Shown: positions 8,336 to 17,205, counted from the first letter of the stretch. The stretch is 64,000 nt of DNA from an uncultured Alphaproteobacteria bacterium (GCA_902628835.1 CACOPD010000001.1:233347-297346); one strand, 5' to 3'. The notes: a model not told the origin generated them from the sequence alone. A program made the numbers and translations.

Positions 8336-9234
8336 TATGTTTTTCTTAATCTTTGAAAATTATTTTTTCTTTGTTGAAGATAAATGATTAATCCACCTAA
8401 AACTATGAAAAAAGTACCTGGAAAGAGTTGGTCAACTGGCCATTCTGCAAAAAATATCCAACCTAAAATAAGTGCAAAAAATATTTCAATGTAATCAAAT
8501 GGCATAATTTTACTAAGTTCTGCTTTTCTAGCACCGTAGATTAATAATAAAGTTCCAGATCCTCCTGCAATTCCCATAACACAAACTAATAAGAAATCAT
8601 TTATACTTTTAAAATTTTCCCACATACCAAAAAACATTACTAACATACATGCAACTATGATTGTCCCTGTTTGACCATATAAGTTAATAAGTGGTGAAGG
8701 AACATGATACTGAAAACTTAAAGAAGTTACCCTTGCTAACGAATATCCTAAAGCAGCAAGTATAGGAAGTAGTAGCATATAATTAAAATCTGATGACCAA
8801 GGTTGCATAATTAAAACGATACCTGCAAAACCAGAAATTACTGCACTCATTTTGTACCAACCAAATTTTTCACCTAGTATAGGAATAGCAAGAAGAGTAA
8901 CCATCATAGGTCCTGTGTATTCCATGGTAGCCACTAAAGCAAATGGGAGGTAAGCATAAGAAGTGTAGAGACACAATTGTGCCAAGGCTACAAAAACTCC
9001 ACGAAATAATCCTAGCTTCCATTGTGTTATTTTTATTTGTCTACCGTTTCGGTGCCAATCTTGTGAAAAATATAGAGCAATAACACATGGGATCATCCCA
9101 AATAAATTTCGAAAGACAGAAAGTTGAGCTGCTGGATAGTCATTTCGCAAAAACTTTATCGCAATGCCCATACAATCTAATAAAAATAGACCTGAGAGAG
9201 ATAGAATTACTGCAATTAATAAATTGTTCTTCAA
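8335..9234 (-). CDS. DMT-superfamily permease (EamA family)
   Basis: An inner-membrane protein of 299 residues with about ten hydrophobic helices arranged as two EamA repeats (first ending near GIVLIMQPW, second near LGGLIIYLQQ). Members export or import small metabolites, and the substrate cannot be predicted. The start codon is TTG: TTGA overlaps the stop of the upstream ATPase by three bases, which supports it. The next Met, at residue 22, would remove the first helix. A C-terminal basic tail (QQRKNNFQRLRK) should be cytoplasmic. Placed between importer genes and catabolic genes, it might export an intermediate or end product such as a small sulfonate, but nothing in the sequence proves this. 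Confidence 0.83.
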   Translation of the reverse strand: MKNNLLIAVILSLSGLFLLDCMGIAIKFLRNDYPAAQLSVFRNLFGMIPCVIALYFSQDWHRNGRQIKITQWKLGLFRGVFVALAQLCLYTSYAYLPFALVATMEYTGPMMVTLLAIPILGEKFGWYKMSAVISGFAGIVLIMQPWSSDFNYMLLLPILAALGYSLARVTSLSFQYHVPSPLINLYGQTGTIIVACMLVMFFGMWENFKSINDFLLVCVMGIAGGSGTLLLIYGARKAELSKIMPFDYIEIFFALILGWIFFAEWPVDQLFPGTFFIVLGGLIIYLQQRKNNFQRLRKT

Positions 9235-10223
9235 CTACAATTTGCACAACATTGATCAACCCAATGTTCTGGTTCAACCTCTATTAAACCCATTTCAGTT
9301 TTACCATTCCTGCAATTATCACATGGATTAGGACATCTTGTTCTAAATACACAACCTGAAGGAGGATTTAGTGCACTTGGTATCTCACCTTTTAGTTCTA
9401 TCGCTCTTGATTTATTTTCTGGATCTATTGAAGGAATGGATGAGAGTAATGCTTTTGTGTATGAATGTTTAGGATTTTTAAATAATTTTCTTGATGGAGC
9501 CATCTCAACTATATGCCCTAAATACATTACAGCAACAATATCACAGACGTGAGCAACTACACTTAAATCGTGACTGATAAATAAGTAAGTAAGATTAAGT
9601 TCATTTTGAAGTTGTTTTAAAAGATTTAATATATCTGCTTGTATTGATACATCTAATGCAGCAACACTTTCATCTGCAACAATAAATTTAGGATTGCTTA
9701 CTAAGGCTCTTGCTATTGAAATACGCTGCCTCTGACCTCCAGAAAAGGCATGGGGAAATCTTCTTAAATGTTCAAGATTTAATCTACATTTAGATGCTAT
9801 ATCTCTAACTCTATCATCAGTCTCTTGCCTTGAATTAGTTATTCTCATAACTTCTAAAGGTTCAGCAATAATATCTCTGACCGTCATTCTTGGACTTAAA
9901 GCTGCATAAGGATCTTGAAAAATTAATTGTGCTTTTTTTCTATATTCTTTTAAATCTTGTTTATTGATATTTGTTAAATCATAATCTCTTTCATCATCAT
10001 GAAAAATAACGTTTCCTGAACTAATTTTATTAGCTCCAAGTATTGCTCTTCCTAATGTTGTTTTTCCAGATCCTGATTCGCCGACTAATCCAAAAAATGA
10101 TCCTTTTTTAATTTTTATATTAATATTGTTTACAGCATGTATTTTTTGTTTTTTTGAAATAAAGTTCTCTTGATAATCAAAATTAACTGAAACATTATTT
10201 ACTGATATTAAATTCTCACTCAT
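9231..10223 (-). CDS. Oligopeptide/oligosaccharide-type ABC transporter ATPase (DppF-like)
   Basis: An ABC ATPase of 330 residues from the ATG at 10223. The ORF track starts at an upstream TTG (10235), but that would overlap the previous gene, whereas the ATG follows its stop by two bases. Walker A is GESGSGKTT, the signature is FSGGQRQRISIARAL, and Walker B ends in FIVADESVAALD. The C-terminal extension has the Cys pattern of DppD/DppF-type ATPases (GCVFRTRCPNPCDNC ... DQCCANC). It energises the importer together with the partner ATPase upstream. Its last 85 bases of conserved tail are identical to the partner's, which points to recent gene conversion. Confidence 0.9.
   Translation of the reverse strand: MSENLISVNNVSVNFDYQENFISKKQKIHAVNNINIKIKKGSFFGLVGESGSGKTTLGRAILGANKISSGNVIFHDDERDYDLTNINKQDLKEYRKKAQLIFQDPYAALSPRMTVRDIIAEPLEVMRITNSRQETDDRVRDIASKCRLNLEHLRRFPHAFSGGQRQRISIARALVSNPKFIVADESVAALDVSIQADILNLLKQLQNELNLTYLFISHDLSVVAHVCDIVAVMYLGHIVEMAPSRKLFKNPKHSYTKALLSSIPSIDPENKSRAIELKGEIPSALNPPSGCVFRTRCPNPCDNCRNGKTEMGLIEVEPEHWVDQCCANCS
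9269..9353 (-). repeat. 85-bp exact repeat shared by the two ATPase genes (copy 1)
   Basis: By base-by-base comparison, 85 consecutive bases here equal 10264..10348. They encode the Cys-rich tail from about CVFRTRCPNPCDNC to GLIEVEP. Identity includes third codon positions, while flanking codons differ. Confidence 0.85.
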
Positions 10224-10225
10224 AG

Positions 10226-11206
10226 CTAACCACAATTAATACAACATTGATCGACCCAGTGTCCTGGTTCAACCTCTATTAAACCCATTTCAGTTTTACC
10301 ATTCCTGCAATTATCACATGGATTAGGACATCTTGTTCTAAATACACATCCAGAAGGTCTATCTAATGGACTTGGAATATTTCCAGGAATTGGTCTTAAA
10401 GGTGCATCTAGATTATTTACATCAGGAAGCGCTTCCAATAAGCCCTTTGTATAAGGGTGCTTTGGGTTTTTCAAAATTTTATTCACCGGTCCTTTTTCTA
10501 CTACACTCCCAAGGTACATAACTGCAACATCATCTGCAATTTGAGCTATTACACCTAAGTCATGTGTAATAAAAATAACACCCATTTGATATTCTTGAAT
10601 AATATCTTTTATTAAATTGATAACTTGTGCCTGAATTGTAACATCTAAAGCAGTAGTAGGTTCATCAGCTAATAATAGTTTTGGCATTGTAGATAATGCC
10701 ATAGCAATCATCGCTCTTTGACGCATACCTCCAGATAATTCGAATGCATATTGATTAAATCTTTTTTCAGCATCGGCAATTCCAACTCTTTGAAGCATAT
10801 TTATAGAAATTTCTTTAGCTTCATTTTTATTAATATCTTTATGTATTAATAACTGCTCAACCATCTGAGAACCAATTTTTATTGCTGGAGCAAAACTCGC
10901 CATAGGTTCTTGAAATATCATTGATACTTTTCCACCTCTTATTTTTTTTAAATCATCCTTTGAAGTAAACCTTAAGACATTTTCATCATCTAAAATTATT
11001 TCAGCATCATTGTTATAATTTGTATTACCTGGATTTAATTGCATAATTGCTTTTGCTGTAACTGATTTACCAGATCCAGACTCACCAACTATACCGAGTA
11101 CCTTGCCTTGATCTAATGATAATGAAATATTTTCAACTGCTGTAATTCTACCTTCATCAGTATCAAATTTAACATCTAAGTTTTTTACCTCTAATAAGTG
11201 ACTCAT
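10226..11206 (-). CDS. Oligopeptide/oligosaccharide-type ABC transporter ATPase (DppD-like)
   Basis: The second ABC ATPase of the importer, 326 residues. Walker A is GESGSGKSVTAKA near 40, the signature is ELSGGMRQRAMIAMAL near 158, and Walker B is LLLADEPTTALD near 178. The C-terminal tail carries the same Cys cluster as its partner (RCPNPCDNCRNG ... QCCINC), of the type proposed to bind an iron-sulfur cluster in DppD/DppF-like subunits. It forms a heterodimer with the downstream ATPase at the cytoplasmic face of the two permeases. The spacer to the permease gene is one base. The internal ATPase cores differ clearly between the two genes although the tails are nearly identical. Confidence 0.9.
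   Translation of the reverse strand: MSHLLEVKNLDVKFDTDEGRITAVENISLSLDQGKVLGIVGESGSGKSVTAKAIMQLNPGNTNYNNDAEIILDDENVLRFTSKDDLKKIRGGKVSMIFQEPMASFAPAIKIGSQMVEQLLIHKDINKNEAKEISINMLQRVGIADAEKRFNQYAFELSGGMRQRAMIAMALSTMPKLLLADEPTTALDVTIQAQVINLIKDIIQEYQMGVIFITHDLGVIAQIADDVAVMYLGSVVEKGPVNKILKNPKHPYTKGLLEALPDVNNLDAPLRPIPGNIPSPLDRPSGCVFRTRCPNPCDNCRNGKTEMGLIEVEPGHWVDQCCINCG
10264..10348 (-). repeat. 85-bp exact repeat shared by the two ATPase genes (copy 2)
   Basis: Second copy of the tail repeat described at 9269..9353. Immediately outside the block the two genes diverge in base sequence. Confidence 0.85.
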
Positions 11207-11207
11207 A

Positions 11208-12368
11208 CTACTTTACCTTATGAGGATCAGCAGCATCACGTAATCCATCACCTACGTAAACAAATGTTAAAATTAATACGACTAAGAAAAATACAGGAAT
11301 AAAATACCATTGATAATTTAAAAGTACATCTGCCTTGGTTGCATTCTGCAAAAGTACACCTAGAGAATTTACGGGTTCTCTCAAACCTAATCCTATAAAA
11401 CTTAAAGCAGTTTCAGATAATAACATGTATGGAAAACTAATTACTAAATCGACAATAATATAGCTTGTGAAACTTGGTAATAAGTGCCTTATAATAATAT
11501 GAGTAGATGATGCTCCACATAGTTTTGCAGCAAGAATATATTCTTGGCTTCTTTCACTAAGTAGATGAGTTCTTACTCTTCTTGCAAGTGTCGGCCACGA
11601 AATTAATCCAAGTAAACATGATATAAAAAAGAAACGCAATTCAGAACTCCATTCTAATGGCGCAAAGGCAGCAAGACACATAAATAAAGGTATTGGTGGT
11701 ACCGTTCGAATTGCATCAGTAAACATCTGCAATACACTATCAATCCATCCACCATAATAACCTGATATCCCACCTATAATTAGCGATAGTACAAATGATA
11801 TAAAAACTCCAAGTGTGCCTACAGCTAGCGAAATGTAAATTGCACTTAAGGTTCTACTAAATAAATCTTTTCCTGCCTTATCTGTTCCAAATATATGGAT
11901 TCCACCCTCTTCAACACCGAATAAATGAGTATTAAATGTAAAACCTGGAATTTTAAAATCTAAAATCTTTCCTGGAAGATTTATATTAAAATCAAAAACT
12001 TTATACTCCCATCCTTCAACAAAGAAATAAACATATCTTCTTTTTTCAGTATCAACTTTATAAACCCATCTGAAATTTGTATCTGCTCCTCTATACTTTT
12101 CTAATGTGTGTAGAAATGGTCTAGCTGAAAATCCGTTATCATCCCAAAACATTGGAATTTGAGGTGCTCCATTTTCATAATCTTTATCTCTTCCTTTAAT
12201 TGTTGGATCGTAAGGAGATAGAAAATCTGCAAAAAGACTACAAATAATCATAAATAGTAAAATAGATCCAGCAATCATAGCAGATCTATTTCCAAAAAAG
12301 CGTGTTCTTACTAACTGCATCTGCGTTGCAGTATAATAAGCCTCTTTTTTTTGATTACTAACCTCCAC
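11208..12368 (-). CDS. ABC transporter permease, DppC/AgpC-like
   Basis: An inner-membrane permease of 386 residues, longer than classical DppC (about 300) because of a periplasmic insert of roughly 100 residues after the first helix (FLHTLEKYRGADTNFRWVY to GIHIFGTDKAGKD). The core has five helices and the coupling motif EYILAAKLCGASSTHIIIRHLLP near 276. Permeases with this insert are, as I recall, found in alpha-galactoside (Agp) and related sugar importers of family-5 binding proteins. The start is GTG, within the end of the upstream permease gene (about 11 bases of overlap); the next Met at 17 would lose part of the cytoplasmic N-terminus only, so the start is not certain. Confidence 0.87.
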   Translation of the reverse strand: MEVSNQKKEAYYTATQMQLVRTRFFGNRSAMIAGSILLFMIICSLFADFLSPYDPTIKGRDKDYENGAPQIPMFWDDNGFSARPFLHTLEKYRGADTNFRWVYKVDTEKRRYVYFFVEGWEYKVFDFNINLPGKILDFKIPGFTFNTHLFGVEEGGIHIFGTDKAGKDLFSRTLSAIYISLAVGTLGVFISFVLSLIIGGISGYYGGWIDSVLQMFTDAIRTVPPIPLFMCLAAFAPLEWSSELRFFFISCLLGLISWPTLARRVRTHLLSERSQEYILAAKLCGASSTHIIIRHLLPSFTSYIIVDLVISFPYMLLSETALSFIGLGLREPVNSLGVLLQNATKADVLLNYQWYFIPVFFLVVLILTFVYVGDGLRDAADPHKVK

Positions 12369-13371
12369 CCATAACTCCTTTTCTTATTCTTGGATCAATT
12401 ATAGCTAAAATAATATCCGTTATAAAATTAACAAAAACAATTGTTGCTGTTAAAAGAAAAATAATTGCGCCTGCTAATTGCTGATCATTTGATCTGGCTA
12501 AAGCTTCAATCAATAGTGCGCCAGCTTCCGTAAGAATTAAAATTAATGCTACAATTGGTAATGCACTAAATATTCGATTAAGGTCAAAACCTATAGAATT
12601 AATAACTGGACCTAAAGAATGTTTTGCAGGATATCTCCACAACAAACTCATCCCTGATATTCCTCTAGCTCTTGCTGCCATTACATATAATTTATCATTT
12701 TCATCTAGCATCAGTGCTCTAACTGTCTGAAGAGCAAAAGCTGTTGCGTTCCATCCTAAAACAAAAATTGGAAGCCAAGCTCTACTTAAAAAATCAAATA
12801 ATTTTGCTGATGACCAAGGTTCATTTTCATATTCTTGAGAGAACAAACCTGTCATTGTATCTCCATAATAAACAGTCATAAAAAGCATAATACAAAGAGC
12901 TACTAAAAAATTGGGAAGGGCAATTCCAAGATAACTAATAAATTTAAGTGTATTATCTAATGACGCATATCTTGTCGTGGCTGATATGATCCCAACTGGT
13001 ATTGCAATTAAATATGAAAATATTAGTGCAACCAAACATATCGTTAGAGATAAAGTAAATCTTCCACTTAATAACTCATTAATATTCATTCTTAAAATAC
13101 AACTGTCACCAAAATCTCCATTAAAAACTATATTGGAAACCCATTTGCCATATCTATACAAAAAAGGTTTATCTAGACCTAAACGAATTTTTTCTTTTTC
13201 TATATCTTCATAAGTTATTTGTGATCCTTGTGTATTTTTAAATGCTAAATATCTTTCAGCACAAGTTCCAGGAACTAATTCCATTAACGAAAAAACAATA
13301 AAGCAAACAAGTAACAAAGTTATAATTGCAAGTCCTGCCCTTGTGAGAGTAAATTGTATAAAATTAATCAT
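12358..13371 (-). CDS. ABC transporter permease, DppB-like
   Basis: An inner-membrane permease of 337 residues, normal DppB/OppB length. Helix 1 (LAIITLLLVCFIVFSLMELVPG) is followed by a periplasmic loop with DIEKEKIRLGLDKPFLYRYGKW, the typical DppB pattern, and later by the EAA-like coupling segment MAARARGISGMSLLWRYPAKHS near residue 231. It pairs with the DppC-like permease to form the channel. It is separated from the binding-protein gene upstream by an intrinsic-terminator-like hairpin, so it is probably expressed at a lower level than the binding protein. Confidence 0.9.
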   Translation of the reverse strand: MINFIQFTLTRAGLAIITLLLVCFIVFSLMELVPGTCAERYLAFKNTQGSQITYEDIEKEKIRLGLDKPFLYRYGKWVSNIVFNGDFGDSCILRMNINELLSGRFTLSLTICLVALIFSYLIAIPVGIISATTRYASLDNTLKFISYLGIALPNFLVALCIMLFMTVYYGDTMTGLFSQEYENEPWSSAKLFDFLSRAWLPIFVLGWNATAFALQTVRALMLDENDKLYVMAARARGISGMSLLWRYPAKHSLGPVINSIGFDLNRIFSALPIVALILILTEAGALLIEALARSNDQQLAGAIIFLLTATIVFVNFITDIILAIIDPRIRKGVMGGG

Positions 13372-13407
13372 ATTTAATAATTAGGAGACAAGAATAATTA
13401 AAAAAAG

Positions 13408-13436
13408 AAAAGCGGCAATATATAATTGCCGCTTTT
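13408..13436 (-). terminator. Intercistronic terminator/attenuator after the family-5 binding protein
   Basis: A 12-bp perfect stem, AAAAGCGGCAAT / ATTGCCGCTTTT, with a 5-nt loop, read on the minus strand. It is followed there by a T-rich run (CTTTTTTT), giving a textbook intrinsic terminator shape. It lies between the binding-protein stop (13458) and the permease start (13371), so it should reduce read-through into the transporter and catabolic genes. Confidence 0.85.
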
Positions 13437-13457
13437 TCTATTATTTATTGAGTTAAA

Positions 13458-15512
13458 TTACTCGTCTAACCACCATTGAGTAGCTAGGTATGGGTATGTT
13501 CTATAATACTCATACGAAGTAGTTTTAAACTGCGTAAAGTTTTTCAAAGCATTTCTGTGATAAGTCGGGAAAGGTGCTTTCACCGTACCAATCAATAGAC
13601 TTTGCTCTGTTAACATTGTTGCAATTTTTTCTCCCCACTCATTAGACTCAGCAGTACCAAGTGCATAAGATTGGAATTTATCAATTCCATCACTTAAGTC
13701 ATATACCCACTGAGGTGGTTTAGTACCTTCGTCACCATTACTATCAATGTATGCTGCCCAATCTAAACCTTGTGTGTGGTTAAAGTAGTTACCAAAAGGA
13801 GGTTTAAATGTTTCTGGGTTACCAGCAACAATTGCTAATGGTTGACCTTTGTCCCAAACGTGAACATCAAGTTGGTTTGCAGCTTGCGAACCACGATATT
13901 CATCTGGAGTTACCTCTTTAAAAGTAGTTTTCACTCCTACTTCATTAAAGTATCTTGCAACAAGTTCAACTTCAACACCACCAATACCTTGAGTAGCGTA
14001 GTCTATGTTAATAGCTAGAGCATCACCATTTGGTAATTCTCTAAATCCATCACCATCAACGTCTTTTAATCCTACTTCATCAAGAAGAGCATTTGCTCCA
14101 TCTGGATCGTATTGAGTCATATGCATTTTTATACTTTCAGGAACGAAGTCAGGTGCAGGAGAAAATCCTACAAACTGCTCAACTTTACCTAAGCCGTAAT
14201 ATGCAACTTCGTTGATCTCATCTCTATTCATCGCAATTGACATTGCTTGACGGAAACGAATATCTCCATAGACTTTACGTTTTTCAGGATCAGGATGTGT
14301 TACATTAAAACTAAATAATGCAGCACCACAACCTGGATTGATTTGAACTTGATATCCACCAGACTCAGCACCATCAAGTAATTGAGGAGCAGACTCTAAT
14401 TGAACAGACTGTGATTTATAATCAACTTCACCATTAACAAGTTTTAACAATCTTATTTCATTTTCATTGATGTATCTTTCATTTTGATAATCAATGTATG
14501 GTAATTGATTTCCAGCTGTATCAACTTGGAAAAAGTATGGGTTAGCTGCATAGACTCTACCTTCAGTAGTATCCTCAATAGTCATATAAGCTTCTAATGA
14601 AGGATAAGCTGCATAAGGTAATCCAGCAACTAGATCTGGTTTAGCTAGTAAAGGAGTTGGAGTATCAGTCCAACCAGAGTTACCATAATATGCTGCTAGA
14701 GCATCATAACCATTTTCAAATCCTAAAGCTTGTGCATTTGCATCAGCATTTGAATCAATTTCCGGATGGAATTGTTCTAGGAAATGTGAAGGCATGAAAA
14801 ACTGGTTATATGACCATGCAATAGTTGCAGTTAAACCAGGAAATGGAGATGGCAAATTAAATCTTACTGTTTGATCATCAATTACATCAACAGTCATTGG
14901 CTCACCACCAACTAATAGATATGGATATGGTTTTTCACGAATATTTGTATTCATCATCAAATCTTCGTACCAAAACTCAACATCTCTTGCCACAAAAGGT
15001 TCCCCGTTTGACCACTTGTGACCTTTACGTAACATGAATGTTAAAGTAGTGAAATCATCATTCCACTCATAATCTTTAGCAACGTTTGGAACGATTGTAG
15101 TTAAGTCATCTGCGAAACGTAATAAGTTAACGTGTCTTGTAGATAACATGTCTGAAGTTCCAGCTTCAGTTGCGTTAGATAAGAAGTTTATTGTATTTCC
15201 ATATTTACCAATAGACTCATACGGCACTACAACAAGAGGTTCATCAGGTAATCTATCCTCAACTGAAGGAAGGCTTCCTGGGTTACCTTGTATTGTAGCG
15301 TTAATGCTTGCAATATTAGGGTTATCTGAAAACTTCATTGTACAATCAGCTGCACTTTCATATTCTGATAACTCATATTGCTGAGGGTATTTTCCGCCTG
15401 TTTGTCCGTCGTTCATTGTTGAACCTTGACAATGACCATCTGCAAAAGAGCTTCCACTCCATACAAAAGTTGCGGAAGAAAATACTAACGCTATGAATAG
15501 TTTTTTAAACAT
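13458..15512 (-). CDS. ABC transporter substrate-binding protein, family 5 (DppA/AgpA-like)
   Basis: A large periplasmic binding protein of 684 residues with a Sec signal peptide ending at SSFA-DGH (about residue 24). It shows the family-5 signature region LTFMLRKGHKWSNGEPFVARDVEFWYED near 150 and the C-terminal lobe with IRFRQAMSIAMNRDEIN near 415. It is much longer than peptide-binding DppA (about 510) and closer to AgpA-type proteins that bind oligosaccharides, as I recall. A strong AAGGAG ribosome site precedes the ATG. It is the first gene of the eleven-gene operon that ends in comDE and slcC, so its ligand is probably a sugar or sulfo-sugar derivative that the operon degrades; this is inference. 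Confidence 0.88.
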   Translation of the reverse strand: MFKKLFIALVFSSATFVWSGSSFADGHCQGSTMNDGQTGGKYPQQYELSEYESAADCTMKFSDNPNIASINATIQGNPGSLPSVEDRLPDEPLVVVPYESIGKYGNTINFLSNATEAGTSDMLSTRHVNLLRFADDLTTIVPNVAKDYEWNDDFTTLTFMLRKGHKWSNGEPFVARDVEFWYEDLMMNTNIREKPYPYLLVGGEPMTVDVIDDQTVRFNLPSPFPGLTATIAWSYNQFFMPSHFLEQFHPEIDSNADANAQALGFENGYDALAAYYGNSGWTDTPTPLLAKPDLVAGLPYAAYPSLEAYMTIEDTTEGRVYAANPYFFQVDTAGNQLPYIDYQNERYINENEIRLLKLVNGEVDYKSQSVQLESAPQLLDGAESGGYQVQINPGCGAALFSFNVTHPDPEKRKVYGDIRFRQAMSIAMNRDEINEVAYYGLGKVEQFVGFSPAPDFVPESIKMHMTQYDPDGANALLDEVGLKDVDGDGFRELPNGDALAINIDYATQGIGGVEVELVARYFNEVGVKTTFKEVTPDEYRGSQAANQLDVHVWDKGQPLAIVAGNPETFKPPFGNYFNHTQGLDWAAYIDSNGDEGTKPPQWVYDLSDGIDKFQSYALGTAESNEWGEKIATMLTEQSLLIGTVKAPFPTYHRNALKNFTQFKTTSYEYYRTYPYLATQWWLDE

Positions 15513-15561
15513 ATATTTTCTCCTTATAAGATAAATTTATCGTATGATTAATCGTATACAA

Positions 15562-15599
15562 TTTGATATTTTTATCAAAAAAATTTAACTGTTTTGATA
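15562..15599. promoter_or_regulatory. Candidate operator in the divergent promoter region: TTTGATA-N4-TATCAAA plus a third half-site
   Basis: A perfect 7-bp inverted repeat with a 4-nt spacer occupies 15562..15579, and the same half-site TTTGATA recurs at 15593..15599. They lie between the divergent starts of the binding protein (15512) and the hydrolase (15651). An imperfect palindrome centred on GATTAATC lies next to them at about 15545..15554. The regulator is unknown. Confidence 0.45.
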
Positions 15600-15650
15600 G
15601 GTTTTTTTTTAAAAAATTGTGTATTTCTTATTGACGAAATACTTTAGGTT

Positions 15651-17198
15651 ATGGCTAAATTTATGAAAAAACATAAAAAATCTGTACTTTTTATATGTGC
15701 TGACCAATGGCGTTTTGACTGCTTTAGTTTTCTAAATCATCCTTATGCTATTACACCAAACTTAGATAAGCTTGCTAATCAAAGTGTTGTTTTTAAATCG
15801 CATTTTGCCGGAATTGTACCTTGCGGTCCATCTAGAACTACTATGCTTACGGGTTTATACCCATTTATACATCGCTCAGTATATAATGGCGCCCCTCTAG
15901 ATAAAAGATTTACAAATATTGCTAAAGAGGTTCGTAAACTAAATTATAATCCAAGTCTTTATGGGTATACAGATACATCTTGGGATCCAAGATACTTAGA
16001 CCCAAAAGATAAAAAAAATTTTACTTATGAATCTCCAATGGAAGGTTTTGATGATGGTTGTGTTTTACCTGGAGGAAAACCAGAACCCTGGGCTAAACAT
16101 CTTAATCAAAATGGTTTTGAAATTAATAAAGCAGAAGATTTGTACAAAGGAAGAAATCCTAAAGACGATCAAGCATATATTTATGAACCATATTATATTC
16201 CAACTGAATTTTCAGATACCGCATTTTTAGCAGACAAAGTTGTTAATGATTTAAAAAAAGTCAAAGATCCATTTTTTATGCATGTATCTTTTTTAAAACC
16301 ACACCCACCATTCCATGTTTCTGAACCATGGTTTAGCAAATTTAATCCAGATAATATTAATTTATTTAAAAATGATATTTCACTAAAAGAATTATCAAAG
16401 AAACATCCTTTACTTGAAGATTTATGTAAAAAATTTTTATTGAAAGAAAATTTTTCTGAAATTAATTATAATCTTTTAAGAGATCAAGATATCAAAAATA
16501 TAATGAGTGTCTATTTTGCTATGTGTGCTGAAGTAGATTTTAATATTGGTAAAATTTTAAATGCTCTAAAAGAATCAGGGCAAGAAGAAAATACAATGAT
16601 AATTTTTACTAGTGATCATGGAGAGATGTTAAATGAAAATAATTTATGGGGAAAATTAGGTTGGTGGGACTCTTCTTATAGAATTCCATTATTTATTTAT
16701 GTACCCCAAAATAGCGCGAAGGAAATTAACCACTTAACTGAATCTGTAGATGTTGCTCCTACAATTTTAGAATGGCTTGGTGGTGAGATTCCAATTGATT
16801 GGAATGGTCAATCACTAATGCATAATATTAACGATCAATATGAAAAATCACCTTTTAAAGAATTTGTTGTTTTTGATTATGATTTTAGAGAAAGCACTGA
16901 ATTTGTTAAAGATAAAAAATTAGCACCTGAACAATGCAATCTATCAGTTATTAGAAATAATAAATGGAAATATGTTCATTTTCCTTCATTTCCTTGTTTA
17001 TTATTTGACTTAGAAAAGGATCCTCAAGAAATAAATGATCTATCAAACCTAAGAGAATTTCAAGACATTAAAAATGAACTAGTATCAAAATTGTTAAGTC
17101 ACCGCATGATTCATCAGGAGAGACAATTATCAAATACTAAACTTTCTAGTGTAGGTGTAAAAACAAATTCTGGACCATCTAGCAGAAAAATGGAATAA
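15651..17198 (+). CDS. Phosphonate monoester hydrolase / sulfatase-family enzyme
   Basis: An alkaline-phosphatase-superfamily hydrolase of 515 residues. The sulfatase signature CGPSRTTMLTG puts the formylglycine-precursor Cys at residue 58, after the metal-binding segment ICADQWRFD. The second metal site is FTSDHGEMLNENNLWGK near 325. Length and motifs such as KPHPPFHVSEPW, YRIPLFIYV, ESVDVAPTILEWLGG and WKYVHFPSFPCLLFDL follow phosphonate monoester hydrolase (PMH) rather than classical arylsulfatases, as I recall that family. PMHs are promiscuous and cleave phosphonate monoesters, phosphodiesters and sulfate esters, so the real substrate is open. No signal peptide is seen, so it should be cytoplasmic, and a maturase must exist elsewhere. 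Met5 is an alternative start. Confidence 0.83.
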   Translation: MAKFMKKHKKSVLFICADQWRFDCFSFLNHPYAITPNLDKLANQSVVFKSHFAGIVPCGPSRTTMLTGLYPFIHRSVYNGAPLDKRFTNIAKEVRKLNYNPSLYGYTDTSWDPRYLDPKDKKNFTYESPMEGFDDGCVLPGGKPEPWAKHLNQNGFEINKAEDLYKGRNPKDDQAYIYEPYYIPTEFSDTAFLADKVVNDLKKVKDPFFMHVSFLKPHPPFHVSEPWFSKFNPDNINLFKNDISLKELSKKHPLLEDLCKKFLLKENFSEINYNLLRDQDIKNIMSVYFAMCAEVDFNIGKILNALKESGQEENTMIIFTSDHGEMLNENNLWGKLGWWDSSYRIPLFIYVPQNSAKEINHLTESVDVAPTILEWLGGEIPIDWNGQSLMHNINDQYEKSPFKEFVVFDYDFRESTEFVKDKKLAPEQCNLSVIRNNKWKYVHFPSFPCLLFDLEKDPQEINDLSNLREFQDIKNELVSKLLSHRMIHQERQLSNTKLSSVGVKTNSGPSSRKME

Positions 17199-17205
17199 TT
17201 AAGAT

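Noticed and set aside
10223-10235. Upstream TTG start of the DppF-like ATPase
   Set aside because: It would overlap the previous gene, and an ATG follows that gene's stop by two bases.
9231-15512. Dipeptide importer dppABCDF
   Set aside because: The 684-residue binding protein and the permease with a long insert fit sugar-type family-5 systems better, and the operon contains a mutarotase; the substrate was left open.
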